Notes under the pieces: model-generated
Told to the model about the DNA's origin: nothing
The model's input: only the letters and a program-made list of their open reading frames with translations
Database searches by the model: none
NCBI GenBank assembly: GCA_903839865.1
Contig: CAIMEE010000197.1
Coordinates: 1 to 46,924, forward strand
Length of the DNA stretch: 46,924 nt
Direction: 5' to 3'
Source of the DNA: Enhydrobacter aerosaccus
GTDB taxonomy: Bacteria; Pseudomonadota; Alphaproteobacteria; Reyranellales; Reyranellaceae
Position numbers and translations under genes: made by a program
In this document: positions 28,963-37,797 of the stretch, piece after piece
How the letters are laid out: each line of letters opens with the position of its first letter
How positions within the stretch are numbered: the stretch's first letter is position 1

Positions 28963-29949
28963 TCATGCAATGGTGCGCCAGCAGCGCGCCCAGTGACCCG
29001 GCCGGTGCTCGGCCAGCTCGGGCATGGTGTTGCACTGCTCGACCGCGAGGGGGCAGCGCGTTTTGAAGGAACAGCCGGCCGGCAGCTTGAGCAGCGACGG
29101 CGTCATGCCGGGGATCTGCGCGAGCTTGTGGCCGCGGGTGTTCTGCGACGGCACCGAGCCGATCAGCCCCTTGGTGTAGGGATGCATCGGCCGTTCGATC
29201 ACGTCGGCGGTGCGGCCCAACTCGACGATGCGGCCCGCATACATCACGGCGATGCGGTCGGCGAGGCCCGCGACGACCGCGAGATCGTGCGTCACCCAGA
29301 TCATCGACGTGCCGCTCTCGCGGCAGAGCCGCTGCGCCTCGAACAGGATCTGGCCCTGGATGGTGACGTCGAGCGCGGTGGTGGGCTCGTCGGCCACGAT
29401 CAGCTTGGGCTTGTGCAACAGCGCGATCGCGATGGCGACGCGCTGTCTCATGCCGCCGGAGAACTGGTGCGGATAGGCGCGCAGCCGCTCGTCGGGCGAG
29501 GCGATGCCGACCTGCACCAGCGCGGCGCGCGAACGGGCGAGCGCGTCGGCCCGGCCGACGTTCAAATGCGCCTGCACTGTCTCGATCATCTGCGTGTCGA
29601 CGCGCAGCACCGGATTGAGGGTCATCATCGGGTCCTGGAAGATCATCGCGATCTCGGCGCCCCGGATGGCGCGCAGCCGCTCGGGCCGGGCGGTGGTGAG
29701 CTCCTCGTCGCCCAGCTTGATCGAACTGCCCTCGACGATGCGGCCCGGCGGATCGATCAGGCCCAGGATCGAGAAGCCCGTCACCGTCTTGCCCGAGCCC
29801 GACTCGCCCACGAGGCCCAGGATCTCGCCCGGCGCCACGTCGAAATCGACGCCGTCGACGGCCTTGGCCACGCCCTCCTTGGTGAAGAAGTGCGTGCGCA
29901 GGTTCCTGACGCTGAGGGTGGTCGGCGCCGAAGCCGTCGCCTTAGTCAT
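28963..29949 (-). CDS. ABC transporter ATP-binding protein, DppD/OppD type
   Basis: ATPase of 328 residues. Walker A is GESGSGKTVTGFS near residue 46, Q-loop MIFQDPMMTLNP, signature [12 protein letters not shown], Walker [13 protein letters not shown], switch His VTHDLA. The C-terminal peptide-transporter extension with its Cys cluster (PAGCSFKTRCPLAVEQC) is intact. ATG 29949 overlaps the DppC-type stop by 4 bases; a much longer frame upstream is only the antiphase of that permease. It would dimerise with the DppF-type protein encoded beyond the NTF2-like gene. Confidence 0.93.
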   Translation of the reverse strand: MTKATASAPTTLSVRNLRTHFFTKEGVAKAVDGVDFDVAPGEILGLVGESGSGKTVTGFSILGLIDPPGRIVEGSSIKLGDEELTTARPERLRAIRGAEIAMIFQDPMMTLNPVLRVDTQMIETVQAHLNVGRADALARSRAALVQVGIASPDERLRAYPHQFSGGMRQRVAIAIALLHKPKLIVADEPTTALDVTIQGQILFEAQRLCRESGTSMIWVTHDLAVVAGLADRIAVMYAGRIVELGRTADVIERPMHPYTKGLIGSVPSQNTRGHKLAQIPGMTPSLLKLPAGCSFKTRCPLAVEQCNTMPELAEHRPGHWARCWRTIA

Positions 29950-30860
29950 CGGAGATTTCGGGGGTTGAGCACGTCGCGCAGGTGGTCGCCCGCGAGATTG
30001 ATGCCGATGATCGCGACCGCAAGCGCGATGCCCGGGAAGAAACTGATCCAGTAGCTGCCCGACATCAGGAATTCGAAGCCGTTGGAGATCAGCATGCCGA
30101 GCGAGGGTTCGGTCACGGGCACGCCGACGCCCAGGAACGACAGCGTCGCCTCGAGCGCGATGGCGCGCGCCAGCGTGATCGTGGCGATCACGATCAACGA
30201 GGGCATGCAGTTGGGCAGCATGTGACGGAACACGATGCGGCCGGGCGGCAGCGCGAGGCAGGCGGCGGCTTCGACATATTCCTTGTTGCGTTCGACGAGG
30301 GCGGCGCTTCGGGCGGCACGCGCGAAGTACGCCCACTGCACCAGCACGAGCGCGATCAGCACCTTGTCTACGCCTTTGCCCAGAATCGAGAGCAGGATCA
30401 GCGCCACGAGGATCGCGGGGAACGACAGCATGATGTCGACGGTGCGCATCAGCAGGGCGTCCGTGCGGCCACCGACGTAGGCTGCAACGAGGCCGACCAC
30501 GACGCCGATCCCGAGCGCTGCGATGACGGAAACGAAGCCCACGAACAGGCTGGTGCGCATGCCGTAGAAGATCGCCGACATCATGTCGCGCGCCTGGCCG
30601 TCGGTGCCCAGCCAATAAGTGAGTTTGCCGTCGCCCGACACCGTGCCCGGCGGCGACTTGGCGTCGAGCAGGTCGAGGGTGCCGATGTCGAAGGGGTTCT
30701 GCGGCGAGATCAGCGGCGCGAAGATCGCGACGAACAGGGCTGCGGCCACGAGGACGAGGCCGAAGACGGCGAGCCTGTCCTCGCAGAAGTCCGAGACGAT
30801 GCGCTGGAACGGCGTCTGCGGCTTGGCCGCGAGGATCGGTTCGATAACCTGTTCACTCAT
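29946..30860 (-). CDS. ABC transporter permease, DppC/OppC type
   Basis: Permease of 304 residues. The N-terminal cytoplasmic stretch (about 30 residues) is followed by a first helix (LAVFGLVLVAAALFVAIFAPL). YWLGTDGQARDMMSAIFYGMRTS is the DppC landmark, slightly changed from the usual GTDxxGRD. The EAA loop is NKEYVEAAACLALPPGRIVFRHML near residue 190, and the protein ends GDHLRDVLNPR. The EAA loop lacks its usual conserved Gly (CLALPPG for xALGxxx), a small oddity. ATGA overlaps join it to both neighbours. Confidence 0.92.
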   Translation of the reverse strand: MSEQVIEPILAAKPQTPFQRIVSDFCEDRLAVFGLVLVAAALFVAIFAPLISPQNPFDIGTLDLLDAKSPPGTVSGDGKLTYWLGTDGQARDMMSAIFYGMRTSLFVGFVSVIAALGIGVVVGLVAAYVGGRTDALLMRTVDIMLSFPAILVALILLSILGKGVDKVLIALVLVQWAYFARAARSAALVERNKEYVEAAACLALPPGRIVFRHMLPNCMPSLIVIATITLARAIALEATLSFLGVGVPVTEPSLGMLISNGFEFLMSGSYWISFFPGIALAVAIIGINLAGDHLRDVLNPRNLR

Positions 30861-31855
30861 GTCGCGCGGCTTTCAAGGCGAACCCTCGGGTCGAGCACTG
30901 AGTACAGCAGATCGACCAGCAGGTTCAGCACGACGAAGAACACCACGATGATCATGAGATAGGCCACGACCACCGGGCGGTCGAGCAGCAGGATCGAATC
31001 GATCAGCAGCTTGCCCATGCCGGGCCAGGCGAACACCGTCTCGGTGATCACCGCGAAGGCGACCGACTGGCCGAACTCGAGGCCGGTCACCGTGGCGATC
31101 GGGATCATGATGTTCTTCAGCACATGCACGCCGACCACGCGGTTCTCGCTCAGGCCCTTGGCGCGCGCGAACTTCACATAGTCCATCGGCAGCACCTCGC
31201 GCGCGGTGGCGCGCGCCAGGCGGACGATCAGCGCGCCTTTGTAGAGAGCGAGCGTGATTGCCGGCAGGAGCATGTGGAGCAGTCCGTCGCCGGTGAACAG
31301 CGAGAGGTTCACGCCCAGCACGTTCACGGTGGCACCACGGCCCGACGCCGGCAGGCGCGGGAAGCCCGGCACCAGGTCGGGCAGCAGCACGGCGAAGACC
31401 ATGATCAGCATCAGCCCGACCCAGAAGTTGGGCAGTGAGAAGCCCAGGATCGACCCGGTCATGATCGTCTTGGCACCGGCCGACTTGGGTCGCAGGCCGG
31501 CGTAGACGCCCATCGGCAGGCCGAGCGCCAGGGCGATCGCGGTCGAGAACAGGACCAGTTCGAGCGTCGCGGGCATCCGTTCGAAGATCAGCTGCATCGC
31601 GGGCTGGCCGGCGAGGAAGCTCTTGCCGAAGTCGCCATGGATGGCGGCGTTCACGAAGGCCAGGTATTGCAGCCATAGCGGCTTGTCGAGGCCGAGCGAC
31701 GCACGCACGGCATCGCGCTCGATCTCGCTCGCGTCGGGGCTGATCATCATCGCGACCGGGTCGCCGATCATGAAGATGCCGGCGAAGACGAGCGCCGACA
31801 TCACCACCATGACCAGCGCCGCCTGCATCAGGCGGCGGATGATGTAGACGAGCAC
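30857..31855 (-). CDS. ABC transporter permease, DppB/OppB type
   Basis: Permease of 332 residues starting MLVYIIRRLMQAALVMVVMSALVF. Typical DppB sequence follows: PLWLQYLAFVNAAIHGDFGKSF in the first periplasmic part, the EAA loop MDYVKFARAKGLSENRVVGVHVLKN near residue 220, and ETVFAWPGMGKLLIDSI. The gene starts 4 bases after the binding-protein stop, and its own stop overlaps the DppC-type start. It forms the pore with the following permease. Confidence 0.93.
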   Translation of the reverse strand: MLVYIIRRLMQAALVMVVMSALVFAGIFMIGDPVAMMISPDASEIERDAVRASLGLDKPLWLQYLAFVNAAIHGDFGKSFLAGQPAMQLIFERMPATLELVLFSTAIALALGLPMGVYAGLRPKSAGAKTIMTGSILGFSLPNFWVGLMLIMVFAVLLPDLVPGFPRLPASGRGATVNVLGVNLSLFTGDGLLHMLLPAITLALYKGALIVRLARATAREVLPMDYVKFARAKGLSENRVVGVHVLKNIMIPIATVTGLEFGQSVAFAVITETVFAWPGMGKLLIDSILLLDRPVVVAYLMIIVVFFVVLNLLVDLLYSVLDPRVRLESRAT

Positions 31856-31859
31856 GCGG

Positions 31860-33449
31860 TTACTTCGCTGGCTTCACGTCGAAGCCGAAGGTGTTCTGGT
31901 CGGCGCGCCCGGCATAGGTCAGGCCCTTGCGCAGTGCCCAGACCGACACCTCGAAGTGAATCGGGATCAGGCCGTGCTCGGCCATCAGGATCTTGCTGGC
32001 GTCGGCCAGCAGCGCCTCGCGCTTGGCGTCGTCGATGGTGACCAGTGCCTCCTCGAGCTTGGCATCCATCGCCTTGTTGGAATGGCGGCCCGAGTTGGTG
32101 GTGCCCATGCCCTTGGCGCGGTCGGGCGTGGCGGCCAGCGACTTCAGTGCGTTGCTGAGCTCGCCCGTGCTGGCGCCCCAGCCGGCCATGTAGGCGCCGT
32201 ACTTGAAGCTGTCGCGGTTCTTGAAGAATACCGGCGGCGCGTTGGCGTCGACGTCGGTCTTCACGCCGATGCGCGTCCACATCGCGGCGACTGCCTGGGC
32301 GACCTTGAGATCGTTGATGTAGCGGCCGTTCGGCGCGCCCAGCGTGATCGAGAAGCCGTTGGGATAGCCCGCGTCGGCCAGGAGCTTCTTGGCCTTGGCC
32401 GCGTCCAGGGCGTCGACCGGCGTATCCTTGCGTGTGCCGCCCATCGGATAGGGCAGCAGGTCGCCGGCGGGAATGGCCACGCCTTCCATGATCTTGTCGG
32501 CGATGCCCTTGCGGTCGATCGCGATCGACAGCGCCTCGCGCACCCGCTTGTCCATCAACGGGTTCTTGCCGTTGGTGTCGGGAATGCCGATCGGCGGTTC
32601 GCCGTGCTGGTCGAGCGCGATGTAGATGACGCGATTGGAGATCGCCTTCTCGAGCGTGATCTTGGGATCGCTCTTCAGCTTGGCGAGGTCGGTGGTCGGC
32701 GGATCCTCGATCATGTCGACGTCACCGGAGAGCAGGGCGGCAACGCGCGTCGTGTTGTTGGACAGCGGCCGCAGGATGATCTTCTGCCAGGCCGGCTTGT
32801 TGCCCCAGTAGGCGTCGTTGCGCTCGCCGACGATGCGGCTGCCGCGCTGCCATTCGACGAACTTGAACGGGCCGGTGCCGACCAGGCCATTGCCTGCGTT
32901 CATCTCGGCCGTGGTCTTGCCCTCGGGCGCCGGGCCCGCCATCGCCTTCTTCGACAGGATCGGCAATGCCGCCAGATCGAGCAGCAGGAGCGGCGCGGGG
33001 CCGTTGGTATGGATGCGGAGCGTGAGCGGATCGACGATCTCGAAGCTCTTCATCGATCGCGTATAGATCGTGTAGGGGCCGGGGCTATTGGGCACCTTGG
33101 GAATGCGCTCGTAGGTGAAAACGACGTCCTCGGCGGTGAAGTCCGAACCGTCGTGGAACTTCACGTTGGGCCGCAGTTTGAATTCCCAGGTGGTCTCGCC
33201 GACCGTCTTCCAGGAAAGTGCGAGGGCCGGCTTCGGCCTCAGGCTCTCGTCCTGCGCCACGAGCGCATCGAAAAAGTGATTCGCGACCTGGATGTTGGGG
33301 TTGAGCGTATGGAACTGCGGATCGAGCGCGGACGGCTCGGTCTTGATACCGATCTTGAGTTCCTGCGCCGCCACCGGCAGCACGACCGAAACGCTCGAAA
33401 ACGCCAACGCGGCCGCAAATGCCGCGGCCTTCCTGCCGAACATCGTCAT
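31860..33449 (-). CDS. Peptide-type ABC transporter substrate-binding protein (paralogue 1)
   Basis: Periplasmic SBP_bac_5 protein of 529 residues and first gene of the minus-strand transporter operon. The signal peptide is the first 29 residues, ending VLPVAAQ. WEFKLRPNVKFHDGSDFTAEDV near residue 93 is the family signature. It is closely related over its whole length to the gene at 35642-37246: both share ELKIG.KTEPS.LDPQ, DVDMIEDPPT, VIYIALDQ, NGRYINDLKVAQA and APPVFFKNRD. GGAGG lies 4 bases before the ATG. The 529-residue length is normal. The ligand is unknown. Confidence 0.93.
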   Translation of the reverse strand: MTMFGRKAAAFAAALAFSSVSVVLPVAAQELKIGIKTEPSALDPQFHTLNPNIQVANHFFDALVAQDESLRPKPALALSWKTVGETTWEFKLRPNVKFHDGSDFTAEDVVFTYERIPKVPNSPGPYTIYTRSMKSFEIVDPLTLRIHTNGPAPLLLLDLAALPILSKKAMAGPAPEGKTTAEMNAGNGLVGTGPFKFVEWQRGSRIVGERNDAYWGNKPAWQKIILRPLSNNTTRVAALLSGDVDMIEDPPTTDLAKLKSDPKITLEKAISNRVIYIALDQHGEPPIGIPDTNGKNPLMDKRVREALSIAIDRKGIADKIMEGVAIPAGDLLPYPMGGTRKDTPVDALDAAKAKKLLADAGYPNGFSITLGAPNGRYINDLKVAQAVAAMWTRIGVKTDVDANAPPVFFKNRDSFKYGAYMAGWGASTGELSNALKSLAATPDRAKGMGTTNSGRHSNKAMDAKLEEALVTIDDAKREALLADASKILMAEHGLIPIHFEVSVWALRKGLTYAGRADQNTFGFDVKPAK

Positions 33450-33536
33450 GTCGCCTCCAAATCCCAGCTATTCCGGAGTCTTATGGCAAGGCGCGGCGGT
33501 TGGGGCTAGTCTCCGCGCCTCACATAAGGACCGTCC

Positions 33537-34732
33537 ATGACGCCCTACACGCCCGACCTGCTGGCCGCCGATGCCGAAGAGTTCACCGCCATCCGCCGCG
33601 ACATCCATCGCCACCCGGAAACGGCGTTCGAAGAGACACGGACGGCGCAGATCGTCGCGGACAAGCTCACCTCGTGGGGCATCAAGATCCATCGCGGCCT
33701 CGCCACCACCGGCGTTGTCGGCACGCTGCAGGGCAACCGCAAGGGCCAGAAGACCATCGGCCTGCGTGCCGACATGGACGCGCTGCATCTCCAGGAGAAG
33801 AACGATTTCGAGCATGTCTCGACGATCCCCAACAAGATGCATGCCTGCGGTCATGACGGCCATACCACCATGCTGCTGGGGGCGGCCAAGCAACTGGCGG
33901 CCAAGCCCGATTTCGCCGGTACCGTGCACTTCATCTTCCAGCCCGCCGAGGAAGGCCATGGCGGCGCGCGCGTGATGATCGAAGAGGGGCTTTTCGACAA
34001 GTTCGACTGCGACGCGGTCTACGGCATGCACAATATGCCGGGCTTCCCGAAGGGCCACTTCGCGATCCGCACCGGCGCGATGCTGGCGGCGTCCGACAGC
34101 TGGGAAGTCACCTTCAAGGGCACCGGCGGCCACGGCGCGATGCCCGATCGAGGCCCGACCCGACGTTCCCGGCGGCGCAGTTCATGGTCGCGATCCAGGG
34201 CATCGTCGGCCGCAACGTGGCGCCGGCGCAGGCCGCGGTGCTCAGCGTGGGCCATATCCATGCCGGCACGCCGGGCTCGCCCAACGTCATTCCGTCGGAG
34301 GTGCTGATCAAGGGCACGGCGCGCAGTTTCTCGCCCGACGTGCGCGCGCTGCTCGAGCGGCGCCTGGCCGAAGTGGCGGCCGGCATCGCGCAGGCCTCCG
34401 GCTGCACCGCTGTCAGCAAGTATCACCGCCGCTATCCCGCGCTGATCAACGCGCCCGAGCAGACCAAGCTCGCGGTCGAGGCGGCGGCGATGACGGTCGG
34501 CCTCGAGAATGTCGAGGCCAACACCGCCCCGCTTGCCGGCGCGGAGGACTTCGCCTTCATGCTGGAGAAGAAGCCGGGCGCCTACATCATGATCGGCAAC
34601 GGCGGCACCGGCGAAGGCGGCTGCCAGAACGTGCATTCGCCGCTCTACGACTTCAGCGACGAGATCATCACCACCGGCGCCGCCTACTGGATGAACATCG
34701 TCCAGCTCGAACTGGGCGACGCGGCTGTTTAA
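33537..34732 (+). pseudogene. M20-family amidohydrolase/peptidase (HipO-like), broken by a frameshift
   Basis: A metal-dependent aminoacylase-type enzyme of about 398 residues in two frames. Frame one runs from the ATG to about 34155 and holds LRADMDAL, the metal site MHACGHDGHT, AEEGHGG and GMHNMPG. The second frame carries DPT-FPAAQFMVAIQGIVGRN through the lid and the C-terminal AGAEDFAFMLE to the stop at 34730-34732. The break is in the dimerisation domain at GGHGAMP. The DNA reads cccgatcgaggcccgacc where the family consensus AMPHRGTDPT would need ccgcatcgaggcaccgacc: one base is missing and two neighbouring bases appear swapped, which also turns a conserved His into Asp. This could be real decay or a base-calling error. 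It is divergent from the transporter operon, and the stop codon lies in the repeat that follows. Confidence 0.82.
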
Positions 34733-34969
34733 TAAACACGAATTAAACAGAGAAGGTCCGGACTCGGGACTTTCTCGGTCCAGTAAGCGGCCGGTAGACG
34801 CGAACGCCTCTGCCGTCGTCCTGAGCGTAGCGAAGGACCTCGCCTCTCTACACTGACTCCGCGCGCAGCAAGCGTGAGGTCCTTCGCTAGGCTCAGGACG
34901 ACAAGGGTGGGTGATCATCGCGCCACCCTAGGCTCGTCGCCGCCGAACCCCTATTTACGGTCGTTACTG
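34726..34969 (-). repeat. Dispersed non-coding repeat, copy B (inverted relative to copy A)
   Basis: Read on the minus strand it matches copy A block by block: CAGTAACGACCGTAA (34969-34955), GCCTAGGGT (34933-34925), CCCTTGTCGTCCTGAGC (34907-34891) and the end palindrome TGTTTATTAAACA (34738-34726). Its core inverted repeat is nearly perfect: 29-base arms at 34815-34843 and 34874-34902 match at 27 positions, around a 30-base loop. The end palindrome contains the stop codon of the amidohydrolase. Like copy A, it lies between convergent genes. It could form a strong hairpin in transcripts from either side. Confidence 0.8.
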
Positions 34970-34997
34970 ACGTCAAAAGCCTGATTTTCCAGGTGTT

Positions 34998-35642
34998 TTA
35001 CGCCGGTTTGCGGGCGTAGAAACTCCAGAAGATGATGTCTTTCAAGTCGCGCGGCGTCACTTCTTCGGGCGGCTTGCCGGTGCGCAGAGCCTGGAAATTC
35101 CGGTCGAGTGTCGCCTTGATGTCGATGCCGTCGTTGGACCAGGTCTGCTCCCGTGTCGGGACCGCGCGATAGATGTTGTTCAGCACGAACAGCCTGGCGT
35201 TCGGCTTGAGCGCGGCGTTGATGCGACTCATGTCGTCGCCGGGCGCGAGGCAATGCTGCAGCACCCAGATCGCGATCGCGGCGTCCGCCCTGAAGCCGTT
35301 GGCGACCAGACCGTCGAACATGTCGGGCGCCACGGCGGCGAAGCGATCGGACTGCACGTAGTCGGCCGCCATCGCGCGCATCACGGCGCTGATGTCGACG
35401 CCGATCACGCGGCAGCCATGGCGGGCGATCAGCTCCTTCGCCACCCGGCCAATGCCGCAGCCGTAGTCGACGACCGTGGAACCGGGTGTGAGTGCAATGG
35501 TCTCGGCGATCAGGTCGCAGATGAAGGGCGTCTCGGTCTTCCAACGCTCGTCGGTCGTCGAGCCTTCGCCGGTGAGGATGATCGCGCGCGCCTCTTCGAC
35601 CGTCCGTGCATCGAACAACTCCGGATGATAGGTGAGCGGCAT
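34998..35642 (-). CDS. SAM-dependent class I methyltransferase
   Basis: Protein of 214 residues with a Rossmann-type methyltransferase domain. Motif I is STVVDYGCGIGRVAKELI near residue 53, the acidic end of strand 2 is VIGVDIS, and a motif IV-like segment is AAIAIWVLQHC. It begins MPLTYHPELFDARTVEEARAI. Its ATG shares the A of the upstream binding-protein stop (TGATG), so translation is coupled. Nothing identifies the acceptor. The long frame continuing upstream is the antiphase of the binding-protein gene. Confidence 0.85.
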   Translation of the reverse strand: MPLTYHPELFDARTVEEARAIILTGEGSTTDERWKTETPFICDLIAETIALTPGSTVVDYGCGIGRVAKELIARHGCRVIGVDISAVMRAMAADYVQSDRFAAVAPDMFDGLVANGFRADAAIAIWVLQHCLAPGDDMSRINAALKPNARLFVLNNIYRAVPTREQTWSNDGIDIKATLDRNFQALRTGKPPEEVTPRDLKDIIFWSFYARKPA

Positions 35643-37246
35643 CAGCGCGTGGCGGGCTTGGTCGGCGTTACGAACTGCGCGAGCGTCGCCTGGTCGGCAC
35701 GGCCTATGTAGCTCAATCCCTTGCGCATCGCCCACACCGACAACTCGAAATGCAGCGGCAGCACGCCGTTGTCGGAGATCACGAGCCTGCTCGCCTCCTG
35801 CAGCAGCGCCTCGCGCTTCTTGTCGTCGACGGTGCGCATCGCTTCCTCGAGCTTGGCGTCCATCGCGGGGTTCGAGTAGCGCCCGCGATTGGTGCCGCCC
35901 ATGCCGCGCTCGCGGTTGGGTGTCGCCACCAGCGAGCGCAGCGGGTTGGACATCTCGCCCGAGTCCGAGCCCCAGCCGGCGAGGTAGGCGCTGTACTTGA
36001 ACTCGTCGCGGTTCTTGAAGAACACCGGCGGCGCCGTCGCCTCGACCTCGGTCTTGATGCCGATGCGGCTCCACATCGCGGCGATCGCCTGCGCCACCTT
36101 CAGGTCGTTGATGTAGCGGCCGTTGGGCGTGCCCAGAGTGATCGAGAAGCCGGTGGGATAGCCCGCCTCGGCCAGCAGCTTCCTGGCCTGCGCGGGATCG
36201 TATCTGTCCGGCTGCGTCGTCTTCGACGTGCCGAAGGCGGGCCACGGCAGGAAATCGCCGGCCGGCAGGCCCACGCCTTCCATGATCTTGTCGACGATGC
36301 CCTTGCGGTCGATGGCGAGGCCGAGTGCCACGCGCACCTTCTTGTCCTTGAGCGGGTTCCTGGCCTTGCCGTCGGCGCCCTTGGCGTCGGGAATCCCGGG
36401 GGACGGCTCGGCGAACTGGTCGAGCGCGATGTAGATGACCCGGCTCGACACGGCCTCGGCCAGCGCGACCTTCGGATCCTTCCGCAGCTTCGCCAGATCG
36501 GCGGTCGGCGGATCCTCGATCATGTCGACGTCGCCCGCGAGGAGCGCCGCGACACGCGACGGCGCGCTGGTCAGCGGCTTGAACGTGACCTTCTCCCACG
36601 CAGGCTTCGGCCCCCAGTAGGAGTCGTTGCGCGCGAGCACGAGTTCGGCGCCGCGCTTCCATTCGACGAACTTGAACGGGCCGGTGCCGATCAAACCGTC
36701 GCCACGATTGAGCTCTGCCGTCGTCTTGCCTTCGGGCGCGCCGCCCTTGGCCGCGATGCGCGACATGATGGGAAGAGCCGACAGATCGAGCGGCAGCAGC
36801 GGCGCCGGCGCGTTGGTCGTGACGCGCAAGGTGAGCGGATCGACGATCTCGAGCTTTGTCATCTGCCGCGTGACCAGCGTGAAGGGCGAAGGGCTGTTCG
36901 GCACCTTGGCCGCGCGCTCGAAGGTGAAGACCACATCTTCGGCGGTGAACGGCGAGCCGTCCTGGAACTTCACGTTCGGGCGAAGCTTGAATTCCCACAC
37001 GGTGTCGCTGATCGTCTTCCACGACGTGGCGAGGGCAGGGATCGGAAGCTGCTTGTCGTCCTTGGCGATCAGCGGATCGAAGATGTGGGCCGCGATCTGA
37101 TTGTTGGGCCCGAGGTTGTGATACTGCGGGTCGAGCGACGACGGCTCGGTCTTGAGCCCGATCTTCAATTCCTGCGCGGCCGCGGGCAGCGCCACGGCGA
37201 TCGCGATCGACACCAGAAACAATCCCGCCGCGCGGACCAACGACAT
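35642..37246 (-). CDS. Peptide-type ABC transporter substrate-binding protein (paralogue 2)
   Basis: Periplasmic SBP_bac_5 protein of 534 residues with signal peptide MSLVRAAGLFLVSIAIAVALPAAAQ. WEFKLRPNVKFQDGSPFTAEDV near residue 88 is the family signature. The sequence parallels the gene at 31860-33449 along its full length, with an insert GADGKAR near residue 290. It is probably a duplicate that uses the same permease/ATPase set with another ligand range. It is coupled to a methyltransferase gene and not directly to permease genes. Confidence 0.92.
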   Translation of the reverse strand: MSLVRAAGLFLVSIAIAVALPAAAQELKIGLKTEPSSLDPQYHNLGPNNQIAAHIFDPLIAKDDKQLPIPALATSWKTISDTVWEFKLRPNVKFQDGSPFTAEDVVFTFERAAKVPNSPSPFTLVTRQMTKLEIVDPLTLRVTTNAPAPLLPLDLSALPIMSRIAAKGGAPEGKTTAELNRGDGLIGTGPFKFVEWKRGAELVLARNDSYWGPKPAWEKVTFKPLTSAPSRVAALLAGDVDMIEDPPTADLAKLRKDPKVALAEAVSSRVIYIALDQFAEPSPGIPDAKGADGKARNPLKDKKVRVALGLAIDRKGIVDKIMEGVGLPAGDFLPWPAFGTSKTTQPDRYDPAQARKLLAEAGYPTGFSITLGTPNGRYINDLKVAQAIAAMWSRIGIKTEVEATAPPVFFKNRDEFKYSAYLAGWGSDSGEMSNPLRSLVATPNRERGMGGTNRGRYSNPAMDAKLEEAMRTVDDKKREALLQEASRLVISDNGVLPLHFELSVWAMRKGLSYIGRADQATLAQFVTPTKPATR

Positions 37247-37326
37247 GCAACGCCCCTCTGAGGAGGGGAGTCTTAGGCGTCGTTATCGAGCTTTGGCAAC
37301 GCGGCAGGGCGCGCCGGGACGATTAA

Positions 37327-37797
37327 TTACGCGTGAGCGTGATCGACGACCCAGCCGGCCTTGTCGAGATCCCAGTACCAGCCGTCGGCCAGCGGCAGGA
37401 TCGAATGCACCAGCGCGCCGAAATCGCACAGCGCCGCGGGCTCGGGCAGGGGCGGCGTGTCGTGCAGGGTGACGCCGCCCGCGTCTTCCAGCGTGCCGAT
37501 GCGATCATACTCGGCCAGCGGCAGGATCAAGCCGTCGCTGAGGCCGGTCATCAGCACCAGCGGATCGTCGATGATCGCGGGTGTCGTGACGTCGGCCAAC
37601 GAAAGGGCCAGCGTCCGGTCCGCCAGGCTGGCGACATGGATATCGCCCGGCTCGCCGAACAGGCGGTCGAGCGAGGTGCCGAACGCGAGGGATTCGTGGC
37701 CGGCGTCGGCCCAGAGCGAATCCGGGCGTGCCTGGGTGAAGTGGACGAGCGCTGCCGAGGGGACGGAAGAGCTCTCGGAGGGGACCGAATGGCTCAT
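37327..37797 (-). CDS. Hypothetical protein, unknown family
   Basis: Protein of 156 residues that I do not recognise. The N-terminus is Ser-rich (MSHSVPSESSSVPSAALVHF), the middle is acidic and hydrophobic (ADRTLALSLADVTTPAIIDD, LMTGLSDGLILPLAEYDRIG), and the end is DGWYWDLDKAGWVVDHAHA. No signal peptide, helix bundle or metal motif is clear. Codon use matches the surroundings and the gene has its own AT-rich upstream region, shared with the divergent ThDP enzyme. It is separated from the binding-protein gene by 80 bases. Confidence 0.6.
   Translation of the reverse strand: MSHSVPSESSSVPSAALVHFTQARPDSLWADAGHESLAFGTSLDRLFGEPGDIHVASLADRTLALSLADVTTPAIIDDPLVLMTGLSDGLILPLAEYDRIGTLEDAGGVTLHDTPPLPEPAALCDFGALVHSILPLADGWYWDLDKAGWVVDHAHA

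Noticed and set aside
34874..34918. Peptide encoded by the repeat (PEPSEGPHACCARSQCREAR on the minus strand; a similar one at copy A)
   Set aside because: The similar translations in both copies follow from the DNA repeat. There is no start site or codon signature of a real small gene.
19335..34969. The two repeats as ends of a 15-kb composite mobile element
   Set aside because: They are inverted and could in principle flank a transposed segment, but the DNA between contains his genes and ordinary metabolic operons, with no transposase or integrase and no shift in base composition.
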